8,910 nucleotides of DNA. It comes from Bacteroidales bacterium (GTDB lineage Bacteria; Bacteroidota; Bacteroidia; Bacteroidales; Dysgonomonadaceae). The stretch lies in assembly GCA_012728155.1 (NCBI GenBank), contig JAAYFR010000182.1, positions 1 through 8,910 of the forward strand, read 5' to 3'. Under the pieces are notes generated by a model, which was not told where the DNA came from, did no database searches, and worked only from the letters and a program-made list of their open reading frames with translations. Each line of letters starts with the position of its first letter. Positions within the stretch are counted from its first letter, which is position 1. The position numbers and the translations under genes are program-made. Positions 1 through 6,970 of the stretch are shown in pieces.

Positions 1-664
1 ATGGGGTGACAAAGGCGATGTTTACTATCTTCAATTGATCGATAACGTAAGGAAATTCAAAGGGATGAACCCGCCGGAGAAGGTCTCAGCCCCTAAAACC
101 ATCAAGTTGGGAAAACCGGGCGAATGGGACAATGTGGCACCCGCTTACAATCACTATAAGGGCAACACCTCCCATCGTGACCATGTAGGGAGGAACAACA
201 CCTATTATACCAACAACACCGGACGGAACGATATTGTCAAGGCAAAAGTGGCCAGGGATAATCAATTTCTCTATTTTTACGTGGAGACGGCCGAAAAGCT
301 CTCTTCGCACAAAGAATCGAACTGGATGCTTCTCTTTATCGATATCGACAGGGATAAGTCAACCGGCTGGAATGGATATGACTATATCGTCAACCGCAAG
401 AGTCCCACAGGAAAAACAGTGGTTATCGAAAAAAATATCGGAAACCGGTGGGAATGGGAAGAGGTGGAACGATCATCCTATGTGGTGAAAGACAACAGAC
501 TGGAGATAAAGATCGACAGGAAAACGGTCAGACAGGATGGCAAACCGCTCAACTTCGAATTCAAATGGAATGACAACATGCAGGAGAACGGCAACATCAT
601 GGATTTTTATGTCAACGGCGACACGGCACCGGGGGGTAGGTTCAACTTCGTCTATTGCGAGTAA
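1..664 (+). CDS. GH71/GH99-like protein, C-terminal part with CBM9-like module (5' partial)
   Basis: The reading frame is open from the first bases of the window (codons begin at position 2) to TAA at 662-664, so this is the last ~220 residues of a longer protein. The ATG at position 1 is in another frame and hits TGA at once; a TTG at 35 is internal. The opening residues (WGDKGDVYYLQLIDNVRKFK) match the junction that follows the catalytic barrel in the gene at 6971. The rest is a beta-rich module of CBM9/DOMON-like type, with the blocks GRNDI, YFYVETAE, NWMLLFIDID and TGWNGYDYIVNR all shared with that downstream paralog. Known for the family: CBM9-like modules sit at the C-terminus of many secreted glycosidases and bind sugars. 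Inferred: the missing N-terminus is a signal peptide plus a GH99-like barrel, as in the paralog. It lies 32 bp upstream of the GH78 gene on the same strand, which suggests an operon. Substrate unknown. Confidence 0.85.
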   Translation, partial: WGDKGDVYYLQLIDNVRKFKGMNPPEKVSAPKTIKLGKPGEWDNVAPAYNHYKGNTSHRDHVGRNNTYYTNNTGRNDIVKAKVARDNQFLYFYVETAEKLSSHKESNWMLLFIDIDRDKSTGWNGYDYIVNRKSPTGKTVVIEKNIGNRWEWEEVERSSYVVKDNRLEIKIDRKTVRQDGKPLNFEFKWNDNMQENGNIMDFYVNGDTAPGGRFNFVYCE

Positions 665-674
665 GGAGTAATTA

Positions 675-692
675 ATGCATACGATTCAGTAA
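675..692 (+). other. Possible five-codon leader ORF before the GH78 gene
   Basis: ATG CAT ACG ATT CAG TAA lies in the 32-bp gap between the two genes. An AAGGAG sequence at 663-668, overlapping the upstream TAA stop, is 6 nt before this ATG and 28 nt before the GH78 start, so it fits the mini-ORF better than the real gene. The mini-ORF ends 4 nt before the GH78 ATG, which would suit translational coupling. Bacteroidota rely little on Shine-Dalgarno pairing and such short ORFs arise by chance, so this is weak. Confidence 0.15.
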
Positions 693-696
693 AAAA

Positions 697-3516
697 ATGA
701 GACAGAAAAAAAAGATTCCGACCAACTACCTGCTTTTCTCTATTTTCAATATCCTATTACTATTCAATGCGTGTAATACAGGCAACCGGGCTGTAACATC
801 TGTCGAGGATTTACAATGTTGCAACCTGACCAATCCGGAAGGAATTGACCATCCTCTATTAAGTTGGAAGATCAGATCTTCCCGGCAGGGTGTGGCACAA
901 GCAGCCTGGGAAATAGAGATCGCCTCGCGGCAAGAGCTGCTCGAAAAAGGAGAGGCCGATATCTGGAAATCGGGGAAACAACCGTCTGATCAGCAGTTCG
1001 GCATACAACCAACAGCTGAATTCAAGGAAGGGAAATCCTATTGTTGGCGAGTCAGGATTTGGGAAAACAATGATGAAGCAACCCCATGGAGCAAACCGGC
1101 CGGTTTTTCTATCGGCTTGCTAAATGAAAGCGCATGGAAAGCGAAATGGATCACCTATGCCGATCCCGACCAACATGCGCTCCCCTATTTTAGAAAGTCT
1201 TTTTCTACAGAGAAGGGAAAGAAGATCTCCAAAGCGCTTGCTTACTTCTGCGGATTGGGTGCGGGAGAGCTCTACCTGAACGGCAATATCGTTGATCCTA
1301 CGCGCTTCCTTGATCCGGCACAAACCGATTATGATCACTACGCGCTCTATAGCACTTTCGACCTAACCGATCTTTTGAAAAAAGGAGAGAATCTCATCGG
1401 CGTGATGCTGGGTGGCGGTTGGTTCGCCCAAAAAGAGGCATGGGGGGGCGCCAATTTCTCCTATGGAGCACCCATGTTGCGGTTACAGCTGGTGATCTCC
1501 TACCAAGATGGTTCGCAGACGATTGTGGGAAGCGACGAGAGCTGGGAATGGAGTGAGGGAGCGGTACAAAAAAGCAATATCTACTTGGGGGAGAGCTACG
1601 ACGCCAACCAAGAAATTGAAGGATGGAACAAGATCGGCCATTCATCCGAAGGGTGGCAGAAAGCGTTGATAGCCACAAAGAATCTCCCACCCCGGTTAGT
1701 ACCGCAACTGATCCCCCCTATCCGGAAAAAAGAGTTTCTATCGGCTCAATCTATATGGCAGGACTCACTGGGCAACTGGATTTACGATTTTGGCGTGAAT
1801 GTGGCCGCTATTCCCCTGCTGAAAGTGAGTGAACCGAACGGTACGGGAATCACCCTCCGTTTTGCGGAGGGAATTGACCAAAATAGGGGGTTAGACTTCA
1901 GATCGACCGGATGGATCCACCATGGGGAGATCTTCAAAGACCACTATATCTGTAAAGGAAAAGGAGTGGAAGAGTGGTCCCCCCGGTTCACCTACCACGG
2001 ATACCGCTATGCGGAACTGTCGGGCGTCACCAAGAAACCGGACAAGGAGACACTTAAGCTGATTGTGGTACATTCCGATATCCACCAAAGCGGCACCTTC
2101 GAATGTGCCGACGGACAGATCAACAAGTTACATGAACTGGCATTGAGAACTGTGAAGAGCAATCTACACGGTATTCCCACCGACTGCCCGATCAGGGAGA
2201 AATGTGGCTGGCTGGGAGATGTGCATGCTTACGTGAAAATGGCCAATATGAATTTCCAGATGGAAAATTTCTGGCACAAATACCTGGGAGATATCCGTTC
2301 CGGTGCTTCCAGAGAAGAGAAGAATACCCTCTTTCATGAAAGATACAACAACACCTTCTACTTTACCGACAAAGCAGCCGGCATACCCTATATGATCGCA
2401 CCTGGCAAGAGGCTTTGCGGCGTGGCATCACCCGACTGGGGAACCGCACTGGTACAGTTGCCATGGTGGATCTATGTCTATTACGGCAACCAGCTCATCC
2501 TTGAAGAGTTCTATCCGCAGATGAAGCAATGGACACTCTATGTACACTCGCTGGCTAAGAGTGAAGAGAGGAAAAAACTTTACAATAGGGAGACCTCATC
2601 CATAGTCTATCAAGGACTGGGCGACTGGTGCGCGCCACGGTACGAGTCGGCTGATCCCACACCGGTTGAATTTACTTCCACCGCTTTCCACTACCTCGAT
2701 GCGAAGATCATGGAGAAGACGGCACGACTCCTTGGAAAAAAGGAGGATATGGCACTTTTCTCGCTTCTGCAGGAAGAGATCGCCAACGAGATGATTGCCC
2801 TCATGTATGATCCGGTCAACAAAACCTTCGGCACACAAACAGCCGATGCCATGGCATTAGACCTGGGGATTGTACCGGAAGGTGACGAAAAAGCGGTTAG
2901 TGCATCCATCGTGAAAAATATGAGAGAGAAGAGTGAGGGATTCATGCAGTGTGGCATATTCGGATTGTGCAGGATAGGCAGCATGCTGGCACGCCATGGC
3001 AATGCTGAAGCAGCATGGGATATGTTCACCAAAAAAGGGGAGCATAGTTTCGAATGGATGTGGAAATCGACAGATGCCACCACCCTTTGGGAGACATTAC
3101 CGATCAACGAAAGAACCAGGAAAGCAGTGATAAGCTCCTCCTACAACCATCCCATGCAGGCCGGTTTCGACATCTCATTTTTTGAAGATATTGCGGGGAT
3201 CTCTCCCGACCGTTCCGGGTATGGCTTTAAAGTGATCCGTTTCCAGCCACTCTTCTGCGACTATCTACCTTGGGCAAGAGCGACTATCGAAACAGCTTAT
3301 GGCAACGTTTCCAGCAGTTGGGTGAAAAAGGAGCACGGGCTGGAATGGGAGATCACTATCCCCGCGAATTCCTCCGGGTTAGTCGCTCCTCCTTATGCAC
3401 AGGAGTTCACAGTGAACGGTGAAAAAATGGAGAATTGTCAATTCCTGAAAAAAGAGACTCAAGATGGGCAGGAGTTGTATCGGTTCCCTTCCGGAAATTA
3501 CAAAATTGTTTTTTAG
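697..3516 (+). CDS. GH78 alpha-L-rhamnosidase, lipoprotein
   Basis: Predicted inverting exo-alpha-L-rhamnosidase that releases terminal L-rhamnose from glycans or glycosides. The 939 residues are normal for GH78. Residues 1-26 form a lipoprotein signal (basic start, hydrophobic core, LFNAC with Cys26), implying an envelope anchor; no acidic surface-export run follows the Cys, so a periplasmic location is somewhat favoured. Order: Fn3-like beta domain (~30-145), rhamnosidase N domain from WKAKWI at 147 to ~330, concanavalin-like domain (~350-450), (alpha/alpha)6 catalytic barrel (~460-830), C-terminal beta sandwich (~835-939). The active-site block DCPIREKCGWLGD has Asp496, Glu501 and Asp508 at the spacing of the known GH78 acidic triad, with Glu501 the likely general acid. 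Glu799 in TTLWE matches the general-base position. The ATG is preceded by an A-rich run typical of Bacteroidota starts. Likely co-transcribed with the gene upstream. Family assignment firm; linkage and aglycone unknown. Confidence 0.95.
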   Translation: MRQKKKIPTNYLLFSIFNILLLFNACNTGNRAVTSVEDLQCCNLTNPEGIDHPLLSWKIRSSRQGVAQAAWEIEIASRQELLEKGEADIWKSGKQPSDQQFGIQPTAEFKEGKSYCWRVRIWENNDEATPWSKPAGFSIGLLNESAWKAKWITYADPDQHALPYFRKSFSTEKGKKISKALAYFCGLGAGELYLNGNIVDPTRFLDPAQTDYDHYALYSTFDLTDLLKKGENLIGVMLGGGWFAQKEAWGGANFSYGAPMLRLQLVISYQDGSQTIVGSDESWEWSEGAVQKSNIYLGESYDANQEIEGWNKIGHSSEGWQKALIATKNLPPRLVPQLIPPIRKKEFLSAQSIWQDSLGNWIYDFGVNVAAIPLLKVSEPNGTGITLRFAEGIDQNRGLDFRSTGWIHHGEIFKDHYICKGKGVEEWSPRFTYHGYRYAELSGVTKKPDKETLKLIVVHSDIHQSGTFECADGQINKLHELALRTVKSNLHGIPTDCPIREKCGWLGDVHAYVKMANMNFQMENFWHKYLGDIRSGASREEKNTLFHERYNNTFYFTDKAAGIPYMIAPGKRLCGVASPDWGTALVQLPWWIYVYYGNQLILEEFYPQMKQWTLYVHSLAKSEERKKLYNRETSSIVYQGLGDWCAPRYESADPTPVEFTSTAFHYLDAKIMEKTARLLGKKEDMALFSLLQEEIANEMIALMYDPVNKTFGTQTADAMALDLGIVPEGDEKAVSASIVKNMREKSEGFMQCGIFGLCRIGSMLARHGNAEAAWDMFTKKGEHSFEWMWKSTDATTLWETLPINERTRKAVISSSYNHPMQAGFDISFFEDIAGISPDRSGYGFKVIRFQPLFCDYLPWARATIETAYGNVSSSWVKKEHGLEWEITIPANSSGLVAPPYAQEFTVNGEKMENCQFLKKETQDGQELYRFPSGNYKIVF

Positions 3517-3577
3517 AATGGAGCGGTCGATTGCTAAAAATGAAACATTCCTTTGCTTTTCGTCGCCAAATATCATT

Positions 3578-3601
3578 ATTTTTCACTTTAAAAAGAAAAA
3601 T
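3578..3601. repeat. AT-rich 24-bp imperfect palindrome
   Basis: ATTTTTC at 3578-3584 is mirrored by GAAAAAT at 3595-3601. The central bases 3587-3592 (TTTAAA) also pair, giving 10 of 12 complementary positions around a centre between 3589 and 3590. It directly abuts the candidate -33 element. It could be a regulator site, a weak AT-rich terminator for the upstream gene, or chance in an AT-rich region. Confidence 0.35.
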
Positions 3602-3634
3602 TGTCGGCTCAAGCAGAAAAATTTGCTATATTTA
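3600..3634 (+). promoter_or_regulatory. Candidate Bacteroidota sigma-ABfr promoter for the GH106 gene
   Basis: TATATTTA at 3627-3634 matches the Bacteroides -7 consensus TAnnTTTG at all specified bases except the last. ATTG at 3600-3603 is a reasonable -33 element (consensus TTTG), 23 bp upstream, which is at the long end of known spacings. Transcription would start near 3640, leaving a leader of about 60 nt before the ATG at 3704. This would let the GH106 and GH99-like genes be expressed as a sub-operon. Assigned by motif only. Confidence 0.4.
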
Positions 3635-3703
3635 TAAACTCTTTTCAAACAGAACTGATTGGCTAAAAACAAATTAAATACAAACAGCATAAAACAAACA
3701 ATT

Positions 3704-6700
3704 ATGAAACTTAAAATGAAGATGGTGCTAATGATCATTCTCGGATTTCATCTGACCGCATGCCTCCAAAATGCCGAGAAGGGTCTGACACAACGATCAC
3801 AGGAGTTGGAGAATAATTTTGTGAGTCCACCTGAGTCCATACAAACAAGCGTCTATTGGTATTGGATCTCCGACAACATTTCAAAAGAGGGCGCTGTAAA
3901 AGACCTCCATGCAATGAAGGAAGCGGGTATTAACCGTGCATTTATCGGCAATATCGGCATTGATAATCTCCCCTTTGGAAAGATCAAAGTGTTGAGTGAC
4001 GAGTGGTGGGAAATATTGCATCTTGCGCTGAAAACCGCTACCGAGCTCGATATAGAGATCGGCATTTTCAACTCTCCCGGCTGGAGCCAATCGGGTGGTC
4101 CCTGGGTTCAACCCGAACAGGCGATGCGCTATCTCGCCTCATCGGAAGTGGTGGTGAAAGGACCCCAAAAGATCACCCGGAAGTTAGAGCAGCCACACGA
4201 GATGTTCCAGGATGTGAAAGTAATCGCTATCCCCTCCATAGACAGCGAAGGGATGGTATTGAACAGCCACAACTCTACCGTTACAGCATCTCCTGCTATT
4301 CCTAATCTATCTGCATTGACAGACAACAACCTGCAGACAGGAATAAGTTTACCCGGTAACAATGTAGCAATCAGCTTTACTCCGGAAAAACCGTTTACTG
4401 CCAGGAGCCTGACTATCCGGACAACCCCTTCCCCCTTCAGGGCAGATGCCGAACTACAGGCAAAAGGAGAGAATAACGAGTTTCATACGATCTCCCAATT
4501 CGTAATCAACCGATCAACCCCTGCACTCAACGTAGGATTCGACCGCTATGCGCCGGTCACCATCTCCTTACCGGCTACCACCGCTTCGGAGTTCAAGTTG
4601 ATACTGAATTATCACCCCCAAAATGCGGGACTGGCCGAAGTTACCCTGAGTGCCATCCCCCGAGTGGAACGCTATAGCGAGAAAATATTGGCCAAAATGC
4701 ACCCCACCCCACTACCCTACTGGAAAGATTATATGTGGGCGGATCAACCGGAAGTGGATGACCCGTCGCTCCTAATCATGGCCGACCAAGTGCTCGACAT
4801 CTCCGACAGGATCTCCCCTGACGGGACATTGAATTGGGAGGTGCCGGACGGAGAATGGAAGATACTACGTATGGGGATGACTCCCACACAGGTGACCAAT
4901 AGTCCCGCCTCACCGGAGGCGACCGGTCTCGAGATAGATAAGATGAGCAAAGAGTGGGTTGCCAGCCATTTCGATGCCTTTATCGGCGAAATACTCCGAA
5001 AAATTCCGGAAGGCGACCGGAAAACATTCAAGGTGGTGGTGCAGGACAGCTACGAAACCGGAGGGCAAAATTTCACCGACAACATGCTGGAGGAATTCAA
5101 GGCGAGATATGGCTATGACCCGCTTCCTTACTTGCCGGTATACAGGGGATATGTGGTGAACAGCCCTCAGGAGTCAGACCGTTTCTTGTGGGATTTAAGG
5201 AGAATGATAGCCGACAAAGTGGCGTATGACTATGTAGGGGGACTGAGAGATGTAAGCCATCAACATGGATTGACCACCTGGCTGGAGAATTACGGCCATT
5301 GGGGATTCCCCGGGGAGTTCCTGATGTACGGCGGGCAGTCCGACGAGATCGGTGGTGAGTTCTGGAGCCAAGGTGAACTGGGTGATATTGAGAACCGGGC
5401 AGCTACCTCTGCCGGACATATCTACGGAAAGAGCAAGATCTCCGCCGAATCCAACACATCGGGCGGTCCGGCTTACTCACGTTATCCGGCGATGATGAAA
5501 CAGCGGACCGACCGTTTCTTTGCCGAAGGGATCAACAACACACTGCTGCATGTCTACATCATGCAACCTTATGAGGATAAGAATCCGGGGGTAAACGCCT
5601 GGTTTGGGAACGAGTTTGACAGAAAAAACAGCTGGTTCTCCCAAATGGATCTATTCACGCAATACCTCAAAAGAGTCAATTTCATGTTACAACAGGGGCT
5701 CAATGTAGCCGATGTGGCCTATTTTATCGGCGAAGACGCGCCTAAAATGACCGGCGTGGTTGATCCTCCCCTACCGATAGGCTATCAGTTCGACTATATG
5801 AATGCCGAAGTGATCATCAGGGATATGACGGTGAAGAATGGATTGATCACCCTTCCTCACGGGACACAGTATAGGGTGTTGGTTCTCCCCAAGCAAGAGA
5901 CGATGCGTCCGGAGCTATTGGCAAAAATCAAAGAATTGGTTTACCAAGGAGCCTGTGTGCTCGGACCGGCACCCGAGCGTTCTCCCAGCCTGCAGAACCA
6001 ACCGGAGGCCGACCAGCAGGTGGCTGAGATGGCTGCTGAACTCTGGGGTGAGGTAGATGGCATAAATGTGACACACAGAAAATATGGAAAAGGAGAGATC
6101 ATGAACGGAGTTACCATGGAGGAGCTGTTTGCACTGATCCAGCTCCCACCCGATTGCCAGCTGCCCGAAGAGAACTTTATTCATTACGGCCACAGGTCGA
6201 TGGATGGCATCGAGATCTACTTTATCTCCAACCAGGCAGGTGAAGAGAAAACGATTCATCCGGAATACAGGGTGACCGGGAAACAGCCTGAATTATGGGA
6301 GGCGACCTCCGGATCGATCCGCCCCCTTCCTGCTTTTGAAATGAAGGCACAAACAACTTCCGTCCCTATCAAACTGGCTCCTTATGAAAGTATTTTCGTG
6401 GTGTTCAGGGAAAAAGCGACAAAGAGCAAAGTGAAGGATATTCAGGATAATTACCCCGCTCCCCAACTCATCGAAGATTTGAAAGGCCCCTGGAGCGTCA
6501 GCTTTGATCCCGCCTTCAGAGGTCCTGCCGAACCGGTCATCTTTGAAACACTTCATGACTGGAGCACCTCATCGGATGAGTCCATCAAATATTACTCGGG
6601 TACAGCTCATTACAAGATCCTTTTCACTATGTCCGAAGCAAGCGAGGATGAAACTATTGAGATCGACCTGGGCAACCTGACCGCCATGGCAAAAGTGAAG

Positions 6701-6952
6701 GTGAATGGCAATTATGCGGGTGGCGTATGGACCTATCCCTACAAACTCGATATCTCCGGTTTTGTAAAACCGGGAGAGAATGAGCTGGAAATCGAGCTGG
6801 TCAATAACTGGATGAATCGCCTGATCGGCGATCAGCAGCTTCCTGAAGCACAAAGGGGAACATGGTGTTTTGTGAATCCTTATAATGCACAGAGCCCGCT
6901 ACAACCCTCCGGCCTTTTTGGACCCGTAACCGTTCAGTCGGTAAAATATTGA
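3704..6952 (+). CDS. GH106-type alpha-L-rhamnosidase, lipoprotein
   Basis: Predicted exo-alpha-L-rhamnosidase of the GH106 type, a family unrelated to GH78 and known from Bacteroides pectin (RG-II) degradation. I chose ATG 3704 (1082 residues) over an upstream in-frame TTG at 3659. It gives a clean SPII signal (MKLKMKMVLMIILGFHLTAC, Cys20), whereas the longer form adds a polar stretch. Features: YWYW at 51-54 opening a TIM-barrel region; the family hallmark NSPGWSQSGGPW at 123-134; an inserted beta domain (~195-325); then barrel elements QDSYETGGQN with Glu451 and SAESNTSGG with Glu582, the best candidates for the catalytic acid and base. A GH2-like jelly-roll sugar-binding domain closes the protein (~925-1082; YSGTAHYKILF begins at 964). 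It follows a 187-bp gap with a possible promoter, and the next gene starts 18 bp after its stop. Family confident; catalytic roles inferred from motif position. Confidence 0.92.
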   Translation: MKLKMKMVLMIILGFHLTACLQNAEKGLTQRSQELENNFVSPPESIQTSVYWYWISDNISKEGAVKDLHAMKEAGINRAFIGNIGIDNLPFGKIKVLSDEWWEILHLALKTATELDIEIGIFNSPGWSQSGGPWVQPEQAMRYLASSEVVVKGPQKITRKLEQPHEMFQDVKVIAIPSIDSEGMVLNSHNSTVTASPAIPNLSALTDNNLQTGISLPGNNVAISFTPEKPFTARSLTIRTTPSPFRADAELQAKGENNEFHTISQFVINRSTPALNVGFDRYAPVTISLPATTASEFKLILNYHPQNAGLAEVTLSAIPRVERYSEKILAKMHPTPLPYWKDYMWADQPEVDDPSLLIMADQVLDISDRISPDGTLNWEVPDGEWKILRMGMTPTQVTNSPASPEATGLEIDKMSKEWVASHFDAFIGEILRKIPEGDRKTFKVVVQDSYETGGQNFTDNMLEEFKARYGYDPLPYLPVYRGYVVNSPQESDRFLWDLRRMIADKVAYDYVGGLRDVSHQHGLTTWLENYGHWGFPGEFLMYGGQSDEIGGEFWSQGELGDIENRAATSAGHIYGKSKISAESNTSGGPAYSRYPAMMKQRTDRFFAEGINNTLLHVYIMQPYEDKNPGVNAWFGNEFDRKNSWFSQMDLFTQYLKRVNFMLQQGLNVADVAYFIGEDAPKMTGVVDPPLPIGYQFDYMNAEVIIRDMTVKNGLITLPHGTQYRVLVLPKQETMRPELLAKIKELVYQGACVLGPAPERSPSLQNQPEADQQVAEMAAELWGEVDGINVTHRKYGKGEIMNGVTMEELFALIQLPPDCQLPEENFIHYGHRSMDGIEIYFISNQAGEEKTIHPEYRVTGKQPELWEATSGSIRPLPAFEMKAQTTSVPIKLAPYESIFVVFREKATKSKVKDIQDNYPAPQLIEDLKGPWSVSFDPAFRGPAEPVIFETLHDWSTSSDESIKYYSGTAHYKILFTMSEASEDETIEIDLGNLTAMAKVKVNGNYAGGVWTYPYKLDISGFVKPGENELEIELVNNWMNRLIGDQQLPEAQRGTWCFVNPYNAQSPLQPSGLFGPVTVQSVKY

Positions 6953-6970
6953 TCCTAATCTTTTAATCAT

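Larger units (their letters stand above)
3517..3703 (+). other. 187-bp intergenic region between the two rhamnosidase genes
   Basis: This is the only sizeable non-coding gap in the window. It is strongly AT-rich in its second half. It contains an imperfect dyad (3578-3601) and a candidate promoter (3600-3634), followed by an A-rich leader into the GH106 start. No GC-rich stem with a U-tract, typical of an intrinsic terminator, was seen after the GH78 stop. The frames open here code for low-complexity, lysine- and phenylalanine-rich sequence and look like noise. Confidence 0.7.

Noticed and set aside
2691..3107. 138-residue open frame on the - strand
   Set aside because: Antisense to the GH78 catalytic domain, including the TTLWE motif; no independent support.
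3517..3570. Intrinsic terminator after GH78
   Set aside because: No GC-rich stem followed by a T-run was found; only very short complementary bits such as AGC/GCT are present.
3435..3677. 80-residue + strand open frame spanning the end of GH78 and the intergenic region
   Set aside because: It overlaps the GH78 C-terminus in another frame, then runs through AT-rich promoter-like sequence, and has no domain or clear start signal.
3659..3703. In-frame TTG start giving a 15-residue N-terminal extension of the GH106 protein
   Set aside because: The extension is polar and displaces the signal peptide from the N-terminus; ATG 3704 gives a standard lipoprotein signal and has an A-rich upstream region.
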